Positions 13,801 through 26,074 of a stretch of DNA of 64,000 bases are shown here, in pieces; the stretch's first letter is position 1, and every line of letters starts with the position of its first letter. The notes under the pieces were generated by a model that ran no database searches, was not told the origin of the DNA, and saw only the letters and a program-made list of their open reading frames with translations. The stretch comes from Pseudoips prasinana (lineage: Eukaryota > Arthropoda > Insecta > Lepidoptera > Nolidae), in the NCBI GenBank assembly GCA_951640165.1, contig OX621265.1, positions 15,823,001 through 15,887,000 on the forward strand, given 5' to 3'. Both the position numbers and the translations under genes were made by a program.

Positions 13801-16800
13801 TATTTTATCATAAATGAGATAATAATATTCTATAAAATTCAAATTCAGAAAATTTTATGTTATACCTACTAGCCTACGCTAAAGTTTAAACTTTATAAAT
13901 TATAGCCTATGTGTTATTCGGATATATTTATAAGCTTTCTACAAACATTCATCAAAATTTGTTCCGTAGTTTTTGCGCGAAAAACTAACAAACATACACA
14001 CTCACAAATTTTCGCCTTTGTAATATAAACAGATGTGAAAACTATCTCAATTGTTATTTTAATGCAATGTACCTGAATTTTCTTTTAATAATCTGCCGTT
14101 TAAATTTCAGCAATGGGTATGTTTTATTTATTATATTAATATAACAATATCAAACAGATAATTTTATTATGAATGTTCTTGAGTTAATTTTAATTATATA
14201 CATTTTTATATTATAGATAACGGTAAGAAATTCTCTTTGAAAATTGTTTTTTTTAATGTTTCGAATATTTAAATTAGGTGTATTCGTATTTGAAAGCTTT
14301 ATTTTTGTTAAATCTCAGTGCTTGACAAACTATTGGGGGATTTCCCCACGAAACAGATTCAAATGCTATCAGTAGTTTTATTCTAAGAAAAAGGATTGTA
14401 GTGACCATCTGTTTAATATATATTACGTAAAAGGGCCATGAAATTTTGCATATAACTGTAATTGTGGCAGTTGTATAGTATACAATTAGTGAAAAAAAAA
14501 TCCCTTTGAAACATCCAACTTCACAACTGTCTCAAATTATATATATCAAACAGATGGTCACCACAATCTGTTTAATATATATTACGTAAAAGGGCCATGA
14601 AATTTTGCATATAACTGTAATTGTGGCAGTTGTATAGTATACAATTAGTGAAAAAAAAATCCCTTTGAAACATCCAACTTCACAACTGTCTCAAATTATA
14701 TATATTAAACAGATGGTCACCACAATCTGTTTAATATATATTACGTAAAAGGGCCATGAAATTTTGCATATAACTGTAATTGTGGCAGTTGTATAGTATA
14801 CAATTAGTGAAAAAAAAATCCCTTTGAAACATCCAACTTCACAACTGTCTCAAATAGCTATAACATAATAACTATATTAAGTATTAAAAAGAAATTCATC
14901 ATGAATCATCTACCACCATGCGTTTGACAAGGAACTTTTTGCCGCGCACTACCACTCTGTGGAATCAATTAACTGCGGAGTAGTGTTAGAAATGACTAAA
15001 GGGACTGAATTAGACTGACTGTCATTTACGGTCAAATTGGTCAAAAATGGTCATTAACTGTCAAAAATGGTAATTTTTAGTCAATTTGATTTCAGTAATA
15101 TTTTAGTACCACCTTCTAAATTGAAACAAAGAAGTGGTTTTTATGACGTATAGTATTATTATATAGTGTTAATCATTTTACATTTCTAATCATGCGTGCA
15201 TTTAAGACAAGATGGCAACGTGGCATCGCCTCGCGCATCGACTTTGATGTCGTCTTATCCTCTAATGATATAATACAAAATTAATCGTTGCTTCATTTAA
15301 ACTTGCATATAAATTGGGTATCTAAATAAATAAATAATTAGGTGGTAGTCGAGAATAAACAATAGTATTTGAGTAAAATTGACTGAATTTGACAATAAAT
15401 GACCGGTCATTTAAGGTTTATGACAATTGTGACTAGTCATATTCGGTCATTTTACATCTCTACTGTGGAGTTATTCCCGATCCGGTATGACATGGCAACC
15501 TTCAAGAAGCGAGCCTATTCATTTCTTAAAGGCGTACGTACTTGCGACTCCTCAGGTGTTGCGAGTGTCCATGGGGCGCGGTGTTCACCTACCATCAGGT
15601 GACCCACTTGCTCGTTTGTCATCCTAATACATAAAAGAAAAGCATTTGGTGTTCTGAGAATAAAATATGTGAATGTTGTAAATTAGGGCGGATTCAATTC
15701 CCACCCAGGACAGATATTTGTGTGCATGAACATGTCTGTTTGTCCTGACTCGGGGTGTAATTATCTAGACAAGTATGTATTTACGAAAGAAAATAAGTAT
15801 ATCTAATAGAACAGTTATCTGGTTTCCATCGTACAAGCTCTGCTTAGTTTGGGATCAGATGGCCGTGTGTAAATAGTATAAGTTAAGTTTTGTATAAAAT
15901 GCTCTCTAACCAAGTCATGTAAGCTGACACATGCAATGGGACCGACTGTATACAATAGGTTACCCTTTAATGCCACCGTGGCTCAGAATTTGTCTTGTTT
16001 TAAGTCTAGACTGAAGCATTGGGTTGTTGAACAAACGTTTCATAGTTATGACGAATTTTTGACGACGAATAAATAAAAACTACTGACTGTCTACAAATAC
16101 GACTCTTGACTTCCTACATAGGATTATGAATGACATGTGTAATGAATTATTTGTAAGTTGACATATCTTTTTTAGGGTTCCGTAGCCAAATGGAAAAAAA
16201 CGAAACCCTTATAGATTCGTCATGTCTGTCTGTCTGTCTGTCCGTCCGTATGTCACAGCCACTTTTTTCCGAAACTATAAGAGCTGTACTGCTGAAACTT
16301 GGTAAGTAGGTGTATTCTGTGAACCGCATTAAGATTTTTACACAAAAATAGAAAAGGAACAATAATTTTGGGTAGTCGCCATACATAGAACTGAAACACA
16401 AAAATTTTTTTTCATCGCATACATGCGATGTGTCTATGGATAGGCCTTCAAAAACCATATTGAGGTTTTTTATATCATTTTTGTCTAAACTGAATAGTTT
16501 GCGCGAGAGACACTTCCAAAGTGGTAAAATGAGTGTCCCCCCTGTAACTTCTAACATAAGAGAATGATAAAACTAAAAAAAATATATGATGTACATTACC
16601 ATAGAAACTAACAACAAAAATTGGTTTGAACGAGATCTAGCAAGTAGTTTTTTTTAATACGTTATAAACCACAATTTGCTTTCATTTACATACATACATA
16701 CATAGACCTGTTTCCCAGAGGGACACGCCTGTTTCCCAGAGGGGTAGGCAGAGACAACGGATTTCCATTTATCACGATCTTTGCACACGTCTTTTGCCTC

Positions 16801-19800
16801 GATTGCTTTTATTTAATCAACTGAAATATTTGCTGCTATGGAACCCTTCATGTGCGAGTCCGACTCGCACTTGGCCGGTTTTTCTAGAATATATGACCAA
16901 TATATTCTTTCAATTTAATATTTGACATGTAAAATAACTTTACCAAAATAAATGATTATGATTACTACAAAACTAAACTTATACTATTTACACAGTTACA
17001 CAGTTTTGAAGATCTAACAAAATTTCATCATCAGCATAACAGCCGTAAAAAGTCTACTGTACTGCCTCCCCAAGAATCAACTTGGGGGATATGCCATAAC
17101 CGCGTCAAGATTATGGCATATGATGCCCACGAAACGGAAAACACAGCGTGGGCAGGCCCCCTACAAGATGGACCGATGATCTTGTGCGGGTCGCTGGAAA
17201 CAGCTGCATACGAATAGCGCAAGACCGGCAATTGTGGAGATCTTTGGGGGAGGCCTTTGTCCAGCAGTGGACGTCTTTCTGCTGATATGATGATGATGAT
17301 GATGTGAATGTAAACTGAAATTAAACTCTGTTATATTTATTTACAGAAATTTGTAAGTACATAAATATTGAAACAGATATACGGAAGCTATTTATTTTAT
17401 TCTATTTGTACGCTGTACTTTTATTTTTAAAAAATGTGGTTTTATTTTAATTAACAATGTACAACAATATACACTTTTAAACTTTCGCGTATCATAATTA
17501 TATATGAACATTATTAACAGGTCTAACTAACCTTATTGTTATTTTCCTGACGTTTCGACCAAGTTGCATTGATCGTGGACACGGGATGACCACGATCACG
17601 TGACCACGATCAATGCAACTTGGTCGAAACGTCGGGAAAATAACAATAAGGTTAGTCGCGTTAATACCTGTTAACAATGTTCATATATAATGTACAATAA
17701 AATATTAAATAATAAAAATATAAATATTCCTTTTTTTTTGTTACATCTTGTATACTGTATACCAAAATAAAATGTTACTATTTTTTTTTTGAATATGTAC
17801 CCATACCCATTATTTCTAATATGGCTTTTAATTTCTTTACAGACTAGAGTAAGTATTCAGCAGTGTCAAAGGGGTCATATAACTCTATTATCGACTTACC
17901 TACTTTTATCATACTTACTAACTTATCCTATGGGCAGTGGTTACCCTAGTGTCAGAGTTGTTCAAGCCGCCCAGTAGGCCTCTGATATGGCTTAACTACT
18001 GTGCCTAATGGCTACAACCGCGACCGACAGTTTAGCGTGCACCCCAACGCAAGGAGAGACTCAGAAATTAAATCATTTTGGTGGTCACCCATTTATAGAC
18101 TGACCGCGAGCCTAGTTGCTTAACCTCGCCGTTCACTTACAGACCGGTGACGGCATCTAGCTATGAGAAAATAAATAAAAGATAGTGGCGACATCTGTCG
18201 AAGATAGGTCGTACTAACTCAGAAACTTTCGTGAGTTTATTCGTAACACTTCTCTGAAGATCATCACATGATCAAATGTATAGTTTACGTTTCTACAAAG
18301 GACATACAGATTTTATTTTATTTTTAAACTAGCTGTGCCCAACGGTTTTACCCGCGTTCAATTTCATAAATTATCACAGCTCTTCCCCCTTAGGTGATAG
18401 CGTGATAATATGTAGCCTATATGTTGACCCGACCTCTTAGTAATATTCATGCAAAATTTTAAGTAAATCCATGCAGTACTTTTTGAGTTTATCCCGGACA
18501 TACATACAGACAAACAGATACACAGACAAAAATTCTAAAAACTATATTTTTGGCTTCGATATCAATTGTAGATCACGCCCCACAATGGATAGGTACTATC
18601 CTTTTTAAAAAATATTCAAAGTACAGTTTTGACTTTCCTACGATTTTATTATATGTATAGATGATACACTATTGACAGCTCACAATGCGACTTAACAATT
18701 TTTTCATGTTTAAATACAAGTTCTGTGTGATTTGCCTTTACAGGTGCACACAACACTTACAATATTATAACAAAACAAAAACTTAAAAAGATGTATTACC
18801 TAAAATTTGGTCTGAAATTAAAGATAACATTACATTTTTTTTTATATATATATATATAAGATTCTCACTTAAATGTCCGTCATTAAAAATAATATAAAGC
18901 TAGTACATAATATATCGAATTTTATGTCGATAGCAAACTGCAGTACAGACGCCAGCACATCCAGCTACCCCAACCTGTCAAATTTCTTTTATAGATTTTC
19001 TACTTTATGACACAAGCATAACATTCACAATTGGGAAAATTTGACAGATTGGGGTAGCTTGACGTGCTGGCGTCTGTACAATGGGTTATCAGTATTTTTT
19101 ATTTAGGGTCTGTTTCACAATGTACGAATAAAGTGTTGGGTAGCTAACTACCAAATGAATACTGACAAATATAAGTTATGGATGAAACACATTGCGTTTT
19201 ACCATCACCTTCCCGATAAATATTTGCCAGATAGCTATTCGGCAGTTACTAATAGGTAGGTTTGGCAACCTCGCATTTTGTCGTTCCGTCTTACGAAACA
19301 GACAACCTATAAATACATTTCTTATGATAAACACACCTAAAAATATCTTTTTACTCATTTTTTATGGTTAGCATTTTCAGGTTTGCATAAATATTTTCAA
19401 TTTATCTTCTAACTATTATTTTATCAAACAAGAATACATATAAATTGATTTTTATTGCGTGAAATTAAACGTACGAAAGTCAAATAAATGAACGTCAAAT
19501 GTTAATATCAACAAATGCATTTTGTTTGTTACGGTGTTTCGGTGGTGTTTTTCTTAGCGGTGTCGGATTTATGCGCGGTTCCGTTACACGATCAAAAAAT
19601 TCATCAATTTCGTTTTCAATAATATCAAATATTACCATTTTATTAAATTATTTCCAGCAAAACACAAATCTCCAAAGGAACACCACCGAAATAAGCATCG
19701 AATGACATCTGTCAGATAACTTATCTATCAGTTAACTTTGCTACCTGAAGCTTGATCTGATCAATAGTTTACTTTGCAGTTTATTTGCCAGTTAGTACTA

Positions 19801-22800
19801 TTTATGAATTATAAAACGCAAACGATGTCTTTATTCGATAGATAAGTTGCAAGTAGCTTATTCATGACTTTATCTGGACATTGTAAAACAGACCCTTAAC
19901 TGTAACAATTTTATCGAAGCGGTTTATTTTACGAATTCTCTTACGCCACTGGCATTCAGATGTATCTAAATTCTCAAGACAGTCATAGCCAGTTGCGTTC
20001 ACTAGACCGTAAGTGATTTGCGAGGTAAAGCAACTAGGCGTGCGGTCAGACTATAGATGGGTGACCGTTTAAGGGATTTAATTTCTAAGCATCTCCGTGC
20101 TTTGTAGGCACGTTATGCTGTCGGTCCTAGTTGTTGAAATAATAATGAAATGAAATAATCAAATTTATTCAGCACTTGAGTATTAACATACACTTGTCAC
20201 GCTCCCAATGCAGTACATAAAAATAGTCGAATACAGTATAAAAGTTACAAAAAATTAATGAGTCTGTTTTATCAGATATATTTTCTTAAATTCTAAAATA
20301 AATAACAAGTTACTAATCTATTATTTTGAAATTTAGTTCTACTATATTAATATTAAAGAATTGACGGCAACGAGCAGTTGGCTAGCGCAGAAGGCTCTTA
20401 ACCAGTAACTTAATTTAAGCGCCTAATACTTGAGGGCAGCCTTTTGGGGTTCGAGCACAGCGCAACATTGGGTATGTTGGGATGTTATCTTTGGACAACA
20501 GTCGATAAGCCATGTCAGATGTCTACTGGACGGCTGGAACAACTCTGACACCAGGCTAGCCACTACACATATGATAAAGAAGTAAGAAGAAATACTTAAA
20601 CTGAGAAATCACTAATTTTATTGTCCGCTAGAAAATGAAACAGCATTATATGCTACAGCTATAAATGATACACGCCGGCAAATCAATCTTAAAATTCCCT
20701 TATTAAACCTTAATAACAGCCTTATTTAAAAACGCTACTTAAATTTAAGCCGGCCGCTTAACCATGGTTTATCCAAATTTTCATTTAAAAACACGATTTT
20801 AATATGACCCGCGGTTAAGCCATGACAAAATTTAAACCGCGTCGGCCCACTGTTATTCGCGTAGAACAAACTAGCTGGACAAAAACAACTCTTCAATTCC
20901 TAATAGTTAATTATTAAGCTGAACTCATTAGCCCTATACATTAAGGAATACATCTATTAATTTTCGTAATTACTCTCATTAGGCCCGTCATTAAGGTAAG
21001 TATATAAAGTGTTGATAATTCAAAGTGCATTCATTTGCATTTTTACACCATATTGTTAACATTATTTTAAGTCACTAAAAGAAATTTGTGATAGTGTTTT
21101 TGTGATGGATTGTGTACATAAGGGTAAGTAGTTTTGTTTTAGTTAATTTTTATCACAGGATCTTCATTATTTAATTTTATTAAATTAAATGTTTCGATAA
21201 AAGTGGACTTTTTCACCCATATTTTTGAATTCAATAGTCAAAATATTACATGTCCACTCATGTCCACTCTGTAAAATCTATTTTATATGATTCTCACAAG
21301 TATCTAGTAGTAATTAGTAGAAAAAAATATTGCGAATTATTTGCACAACTAATTTTTTTCTTTTTTTTTCTTTAAACAGTTTTCACCGTCTCAAAAATGG
21401 ACTTTTTTGAAGAATGGCTAAAACACCCGAAGGAAACGCGAAACGTGGAGCTCTTTCGGTTTATATCTTTGAGACATGACTTTGATGGTGTTACGGAGCA
21501 GTCCCTGAGAGACGTCAAGGTCATCATCTCAAAATATTCTTCAAAATTGGCTGAAAAGTGGAGCAGCTGTGCAAGAAATAGCAGCTGTGCAAAGAATAGC
21601 TACGAATAGAGATTTACTTAATATGTTATTGATAACATCTGACCCTGTAATAAATGGTTTAAGAGAAATTCCCCGGAAGAAAATAGGTTCATTCCCTATC
21701 GAAGTCCTAGATTTATTAGTTCAACCTAGCTTTAAGGAACAAAATGTTAATATAGTTTCTAGTTTTCATAGTTCTGCCACTCATGATCATGACTATTCAA
21801 TGGATGATTCATCTGATGATAGTGATGATGAGTGATCGATTTAGTTTTTAAGTAGGTATTTTATGTATCTGATATTAGATTTTATAGTTACATTTATAGT
21901 TAAATTTATTTATAAAATTGTTTAAAAAAATATTGTGTTTTTATTTCACTATACCTGCTCAAACGACCAATGGACCTCAAATAGTATTATGACCCTTATA
22001 TCTTTGCTTAATAACCTCATTTATAAATAAAAATCGAAACAAATAATATTGTCCAGCTAGCTTGTTCTACACGAACCACTGTGCGGCCCCTGGTTTAAAC
22101 CTTGCTTAAATATGGCGGAGTTTATTAGCATCAGCAGACGTTTTATGGAAGTTATTAGCCGTTTTAATTTTTAAATAAACACTGAATTCCAGATGGATTC
22201 CTATCACAAATTCCAGAATCCACCGAAGAAAATCAATAGTCTTTGAAAATGCGCTGTTACGCTCATAAATCTATTTTTAGTAAATTTAAAGTTTTGATAC
22301 ATAATCCGATTTAGTCGATTAATTTTGGTCAAGCTCTATACCAGTCCAGAAATGTTGACAGAGTAAAATAAAATGACATTACTTAGCTGAGAAACCTTTA
22401 AGTAGGGTTTTTAAATAAAGAAGTAGTTGAGCGGGGTTTAAGTGGTTGAGCAGGATTCAGCTGAGACATGGTTAAGCGGCGGATCACGGAATTATTTTAA
22501 ATGAGAGTGAAGGCCTTATCTATTGGTTTAGTTTCTATGGCATATATATAATAGAATATGGCAGATCAAATGTATGCTTTACTAGTTTTGAGTTTAAATT
22601 CATGAATTTCAAATAATTTGCGTAATAATATTATATTATCGAAATGATGAGTAATTTTATACTGTTAAAATGTGATATATAATATTGATTATGATAGTAA
22701 TATTATAATATTTTAATTTAATAGTAAGTTTTAATAGTCTCCTGCAGATAGTTCTCTGGGGATCTTATAGCCATATACGTGGCTAATTTATATATTCTGT

Positions 22801-25800
22801 AATAATTATTGTCAACATACTATAACAATTTTAGAACTATTGATTCCGTCTCAAAATGTTTAAAATTATTGCCAATAGTAAGTATAGTGATTATAGATTT
22901 TACTCAAATTATTAAAAATATTTTCTTTTTTATCTCTTTAGCCCGCTACCGTAAGTCTGATTAAATATAATATTTATTGTTGTACATAATATAATAAATC
23001 GTTGTAGAATATTTATATTATAATATATATATTTTTTAAATTGATATATACTTTAAATTATATACGCTAACGAAGAATATTTTGTTAAGCTAAAGTGTAA
23101 AATATGAAATTACATTGATACTATAACCTACAATCAACTATTGCTTCGAGTCACTAATTATTGTTCTATTTTTATTTTTTAGAAAGTAAGTATAACATCT
23201 ATAATTTTCTGCTTATAATATACATTTTTTACTACCATTAATTATCTGAAAAACGTCCACTACTGGACCAAGGATTCCCTAAAAGATCACAATAGGATTA
23301 TATCCAACAATAAGTAGGGATTTGCCATAATCGCAATAGTAGGAGAGCTGGGCGCTGGCACGCATTTTTGGGTAGGTATTTGAGGCAAGCTGAAAACTTG
23401 TCCTATAACTCTTCAGACACACCCCAACACGGAACTGCAGACCTGGCAGGCGGGTAGCGGATCTAAACCAACCTCAAAATTTTTGATTTTTTTTTGTTTT
23501 AGCCATATAATGTATTTGAAGCAAGCTGAAATTTTGATATGTTGTAGTTTAATGTTTATACAATACAAAAAAAGACAGGTGATTCTGTCGGGTCTTTAGC
23601 ACTGCCAGGCGTGTGCAAAAAATCGAAAAAATGTATTTGAGGCAACTTGAAATTTTGACAGAATGTTATTTATGTATTGTATAAACATTAAACTACAACA
23701 TATCAAAATTTCAGCTTGCCTCAAATACATTTTTTGGATAAAAAAAATTTAAAAATTTAGGGGTTGGTTTAGACCCGCTACCCGCCAGCCAGGTCTGCAG
23801 TTCCGTGTTGGGGTGTGCCTGAAGAGCTATAGGACAAGTTTTCAGCTTGCGTCAAATACCTACCCAAAAATGCGTGCCAGCTCTTGGACTACAACGCTTG
23901 ACAGACGGGTTGGTGATCGAAGTATGACGGTCACAGTACACAGAGAGACGCTGCTACCCGTTCTCTAGTATAATATTCCCTCCCGATAACTCCTATGGGA
24001 TGAGGTGGTGTGGTCACACAATCCAAAGCCAGCTTTTAATAGTGCCACATATAATAGTGAACAACAGGCAATTGGGGCAGGCCTTATAAATTGTATAAAT
24101 ATAAAAATGTTTACGCATTTGACGGTCACCCTAGCCTAGTTGGTAGTGCTCCTGCCTACGAAGCTGGTGGTCCTGGGTTCGAATCCCGGTAAGTGCAAAT
24201 ATTTGTATGATGAGCACGAATATTTGTTTCTGAGTCATGGATGTTTTCTATGTATTTAAGTATTTATCTATCTATATAAGTATGTATATCGTCGCCTGGT
24301 ATCCATAGTACAAGCTTTGCTTAGTTTGGGGCTAGGATGATATGTGTGAAATTGTCCCTAAATATTATTATAATATTATTATTTAATTCATAATTATTTT
24401 ATTCTCAGCCAAATGTAAGTAAAATTATATTTTCATAAGTCATTTTAAGTCTTGATTTCCCGTTTATTGCCTCGGGTCACAAGCTTATTTACACTCTGTG
24501 TAACACATAATACATAGACCCAAAATTCGGCAGGCAGCTGTCTCGCTCTCCCACTTGAGTATGTTAAGGGATGTGAAATTATTGTACACACATTGCAAAA
24601 ATGTACCAATCCAAACGATACAAGAAAACTTTTTGCGTTGTAGCATGGTGCGGGTGACAGTTGCTTATTTGACGTTGACATCTATAAGTACCACATTACT
24701 AGGGATGTGCAATACATTTTTATTGCTAACGATACTCGCAGCATAAATCTAATAAGTTCTCTATGATAATAAAAAGGGACATTATGTCTGATTGGGATCG
24801 TGACATCCATATTGACAATATAATAGATTCATCATTAATAATATCCGTCACAGATTCTGATGATGAATTAAGTGATAATTCAGAGTCAGGATCTGATACG
24901 AGTTCAGACTAATTAAATGCATTTTTTACCTTGCCCTAATGTTCTGTTGTATAATTATAGGCAATATTGCATTTTAACAATAAAACATTAACTATGCACA
25001 AAATACGTTTTTTATTATACAAAAATATCGACTACCCATCGTAGCAGTCCATCCTATCACTAAATACGTCTATGACGTTACGTTATACGCATAACGCTTT
25101 GCTTATTTTTTCATTCTATTTAATTTAATTTGTAGAGTTGAACATTCTGGTTGCATTTAATTCAATTTACTACAGTTATTCATGATTTAATATGTAACAA
25201 ATGTGGTACAGCTGAGATACTAAGACATAATTTGTAAATCGCTGCGCCTTTCAAGAGTGAAACGAAATGTCACTGAACCTGTCACCCGCAGCATGCTATA
25301 ACGCAAATAGTATAGATTTTGTATTTTTAGTTTTTATCCCCTATTTTTATATAGTCATCACAAATCATATTAAAATGAAATGTATGTAAATAGTGGGAGC
25401 CACTATAGCCACTATACATAGTTTTGCAGCCATATAACCGTGGCTATACATAAATTTCTATGAGATAATAATATATATTTTTTACGCTATCGAATTGGGT
25501 TGTGCACCTGATTTGAAAAAGTGGTAAAGATACTTTATACGGATTTTAAATTTACATTATTGAAATTTTCTGCTGCATTAGTCAGTGGTAAAATTTTCTC
25601 GATTTGCTACAGATATAATATAATTGAGAATCTTGAAGGATATTCTATAGAAAGGCTATGCAATTTTTTTTAGATCCTTTAAATATGTTCTATATGAGGT
25701 TCGCTCTCCTTTCTTTTATTTTTGGCAAAATAAGTGGGAAAGCTTGTGCTTGCCACCTGCAAAAAGTGTCCGCGGGTGGGTATGTCGGATTTACACCGAA

Positions 25801-26043
25801 TAAAACTACCGGCCCGTGGTCTTCTCTTAGCGCCTGATGGGAGGAGCCCCGGGAACGCGGGTATTCTGCTCCGCTGCCCTCCTTAGCCCTAACAACAGTA
25901 TCTTATATAAGGTCCGTCATAATAATAATAATACCTTAATATAGACAGAACCATTGACAATTAGTAGTGAAAATATTAGACTTAAACTAGATAATTAAAC
26001 ATAATCTCTTGACAATAACTTGATACGAGCTAGCTAAATAACA

Positions 26044-26074
<31 letters not shown>

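Noticed and set aside
17789..17977. 62-codon ORF around micro-exon 22
   Set aside because: It runs through the acceptor, the donor and a dispersed repeat. Only the 6-nt exon is supported.
20980..21006. gtaagt at 20997 and attag upstream
   Set aside because: Lies inside the DNA transposon at 20690-22500 and belongs to it, not to the micro-exon gene.
23489..23506. Possible 9-nt exon CCATATAAT after ttgttttag
   Set aside because: The donor gtattt is weak and the site lies in one arm of a foldback element, so it is likely chance.
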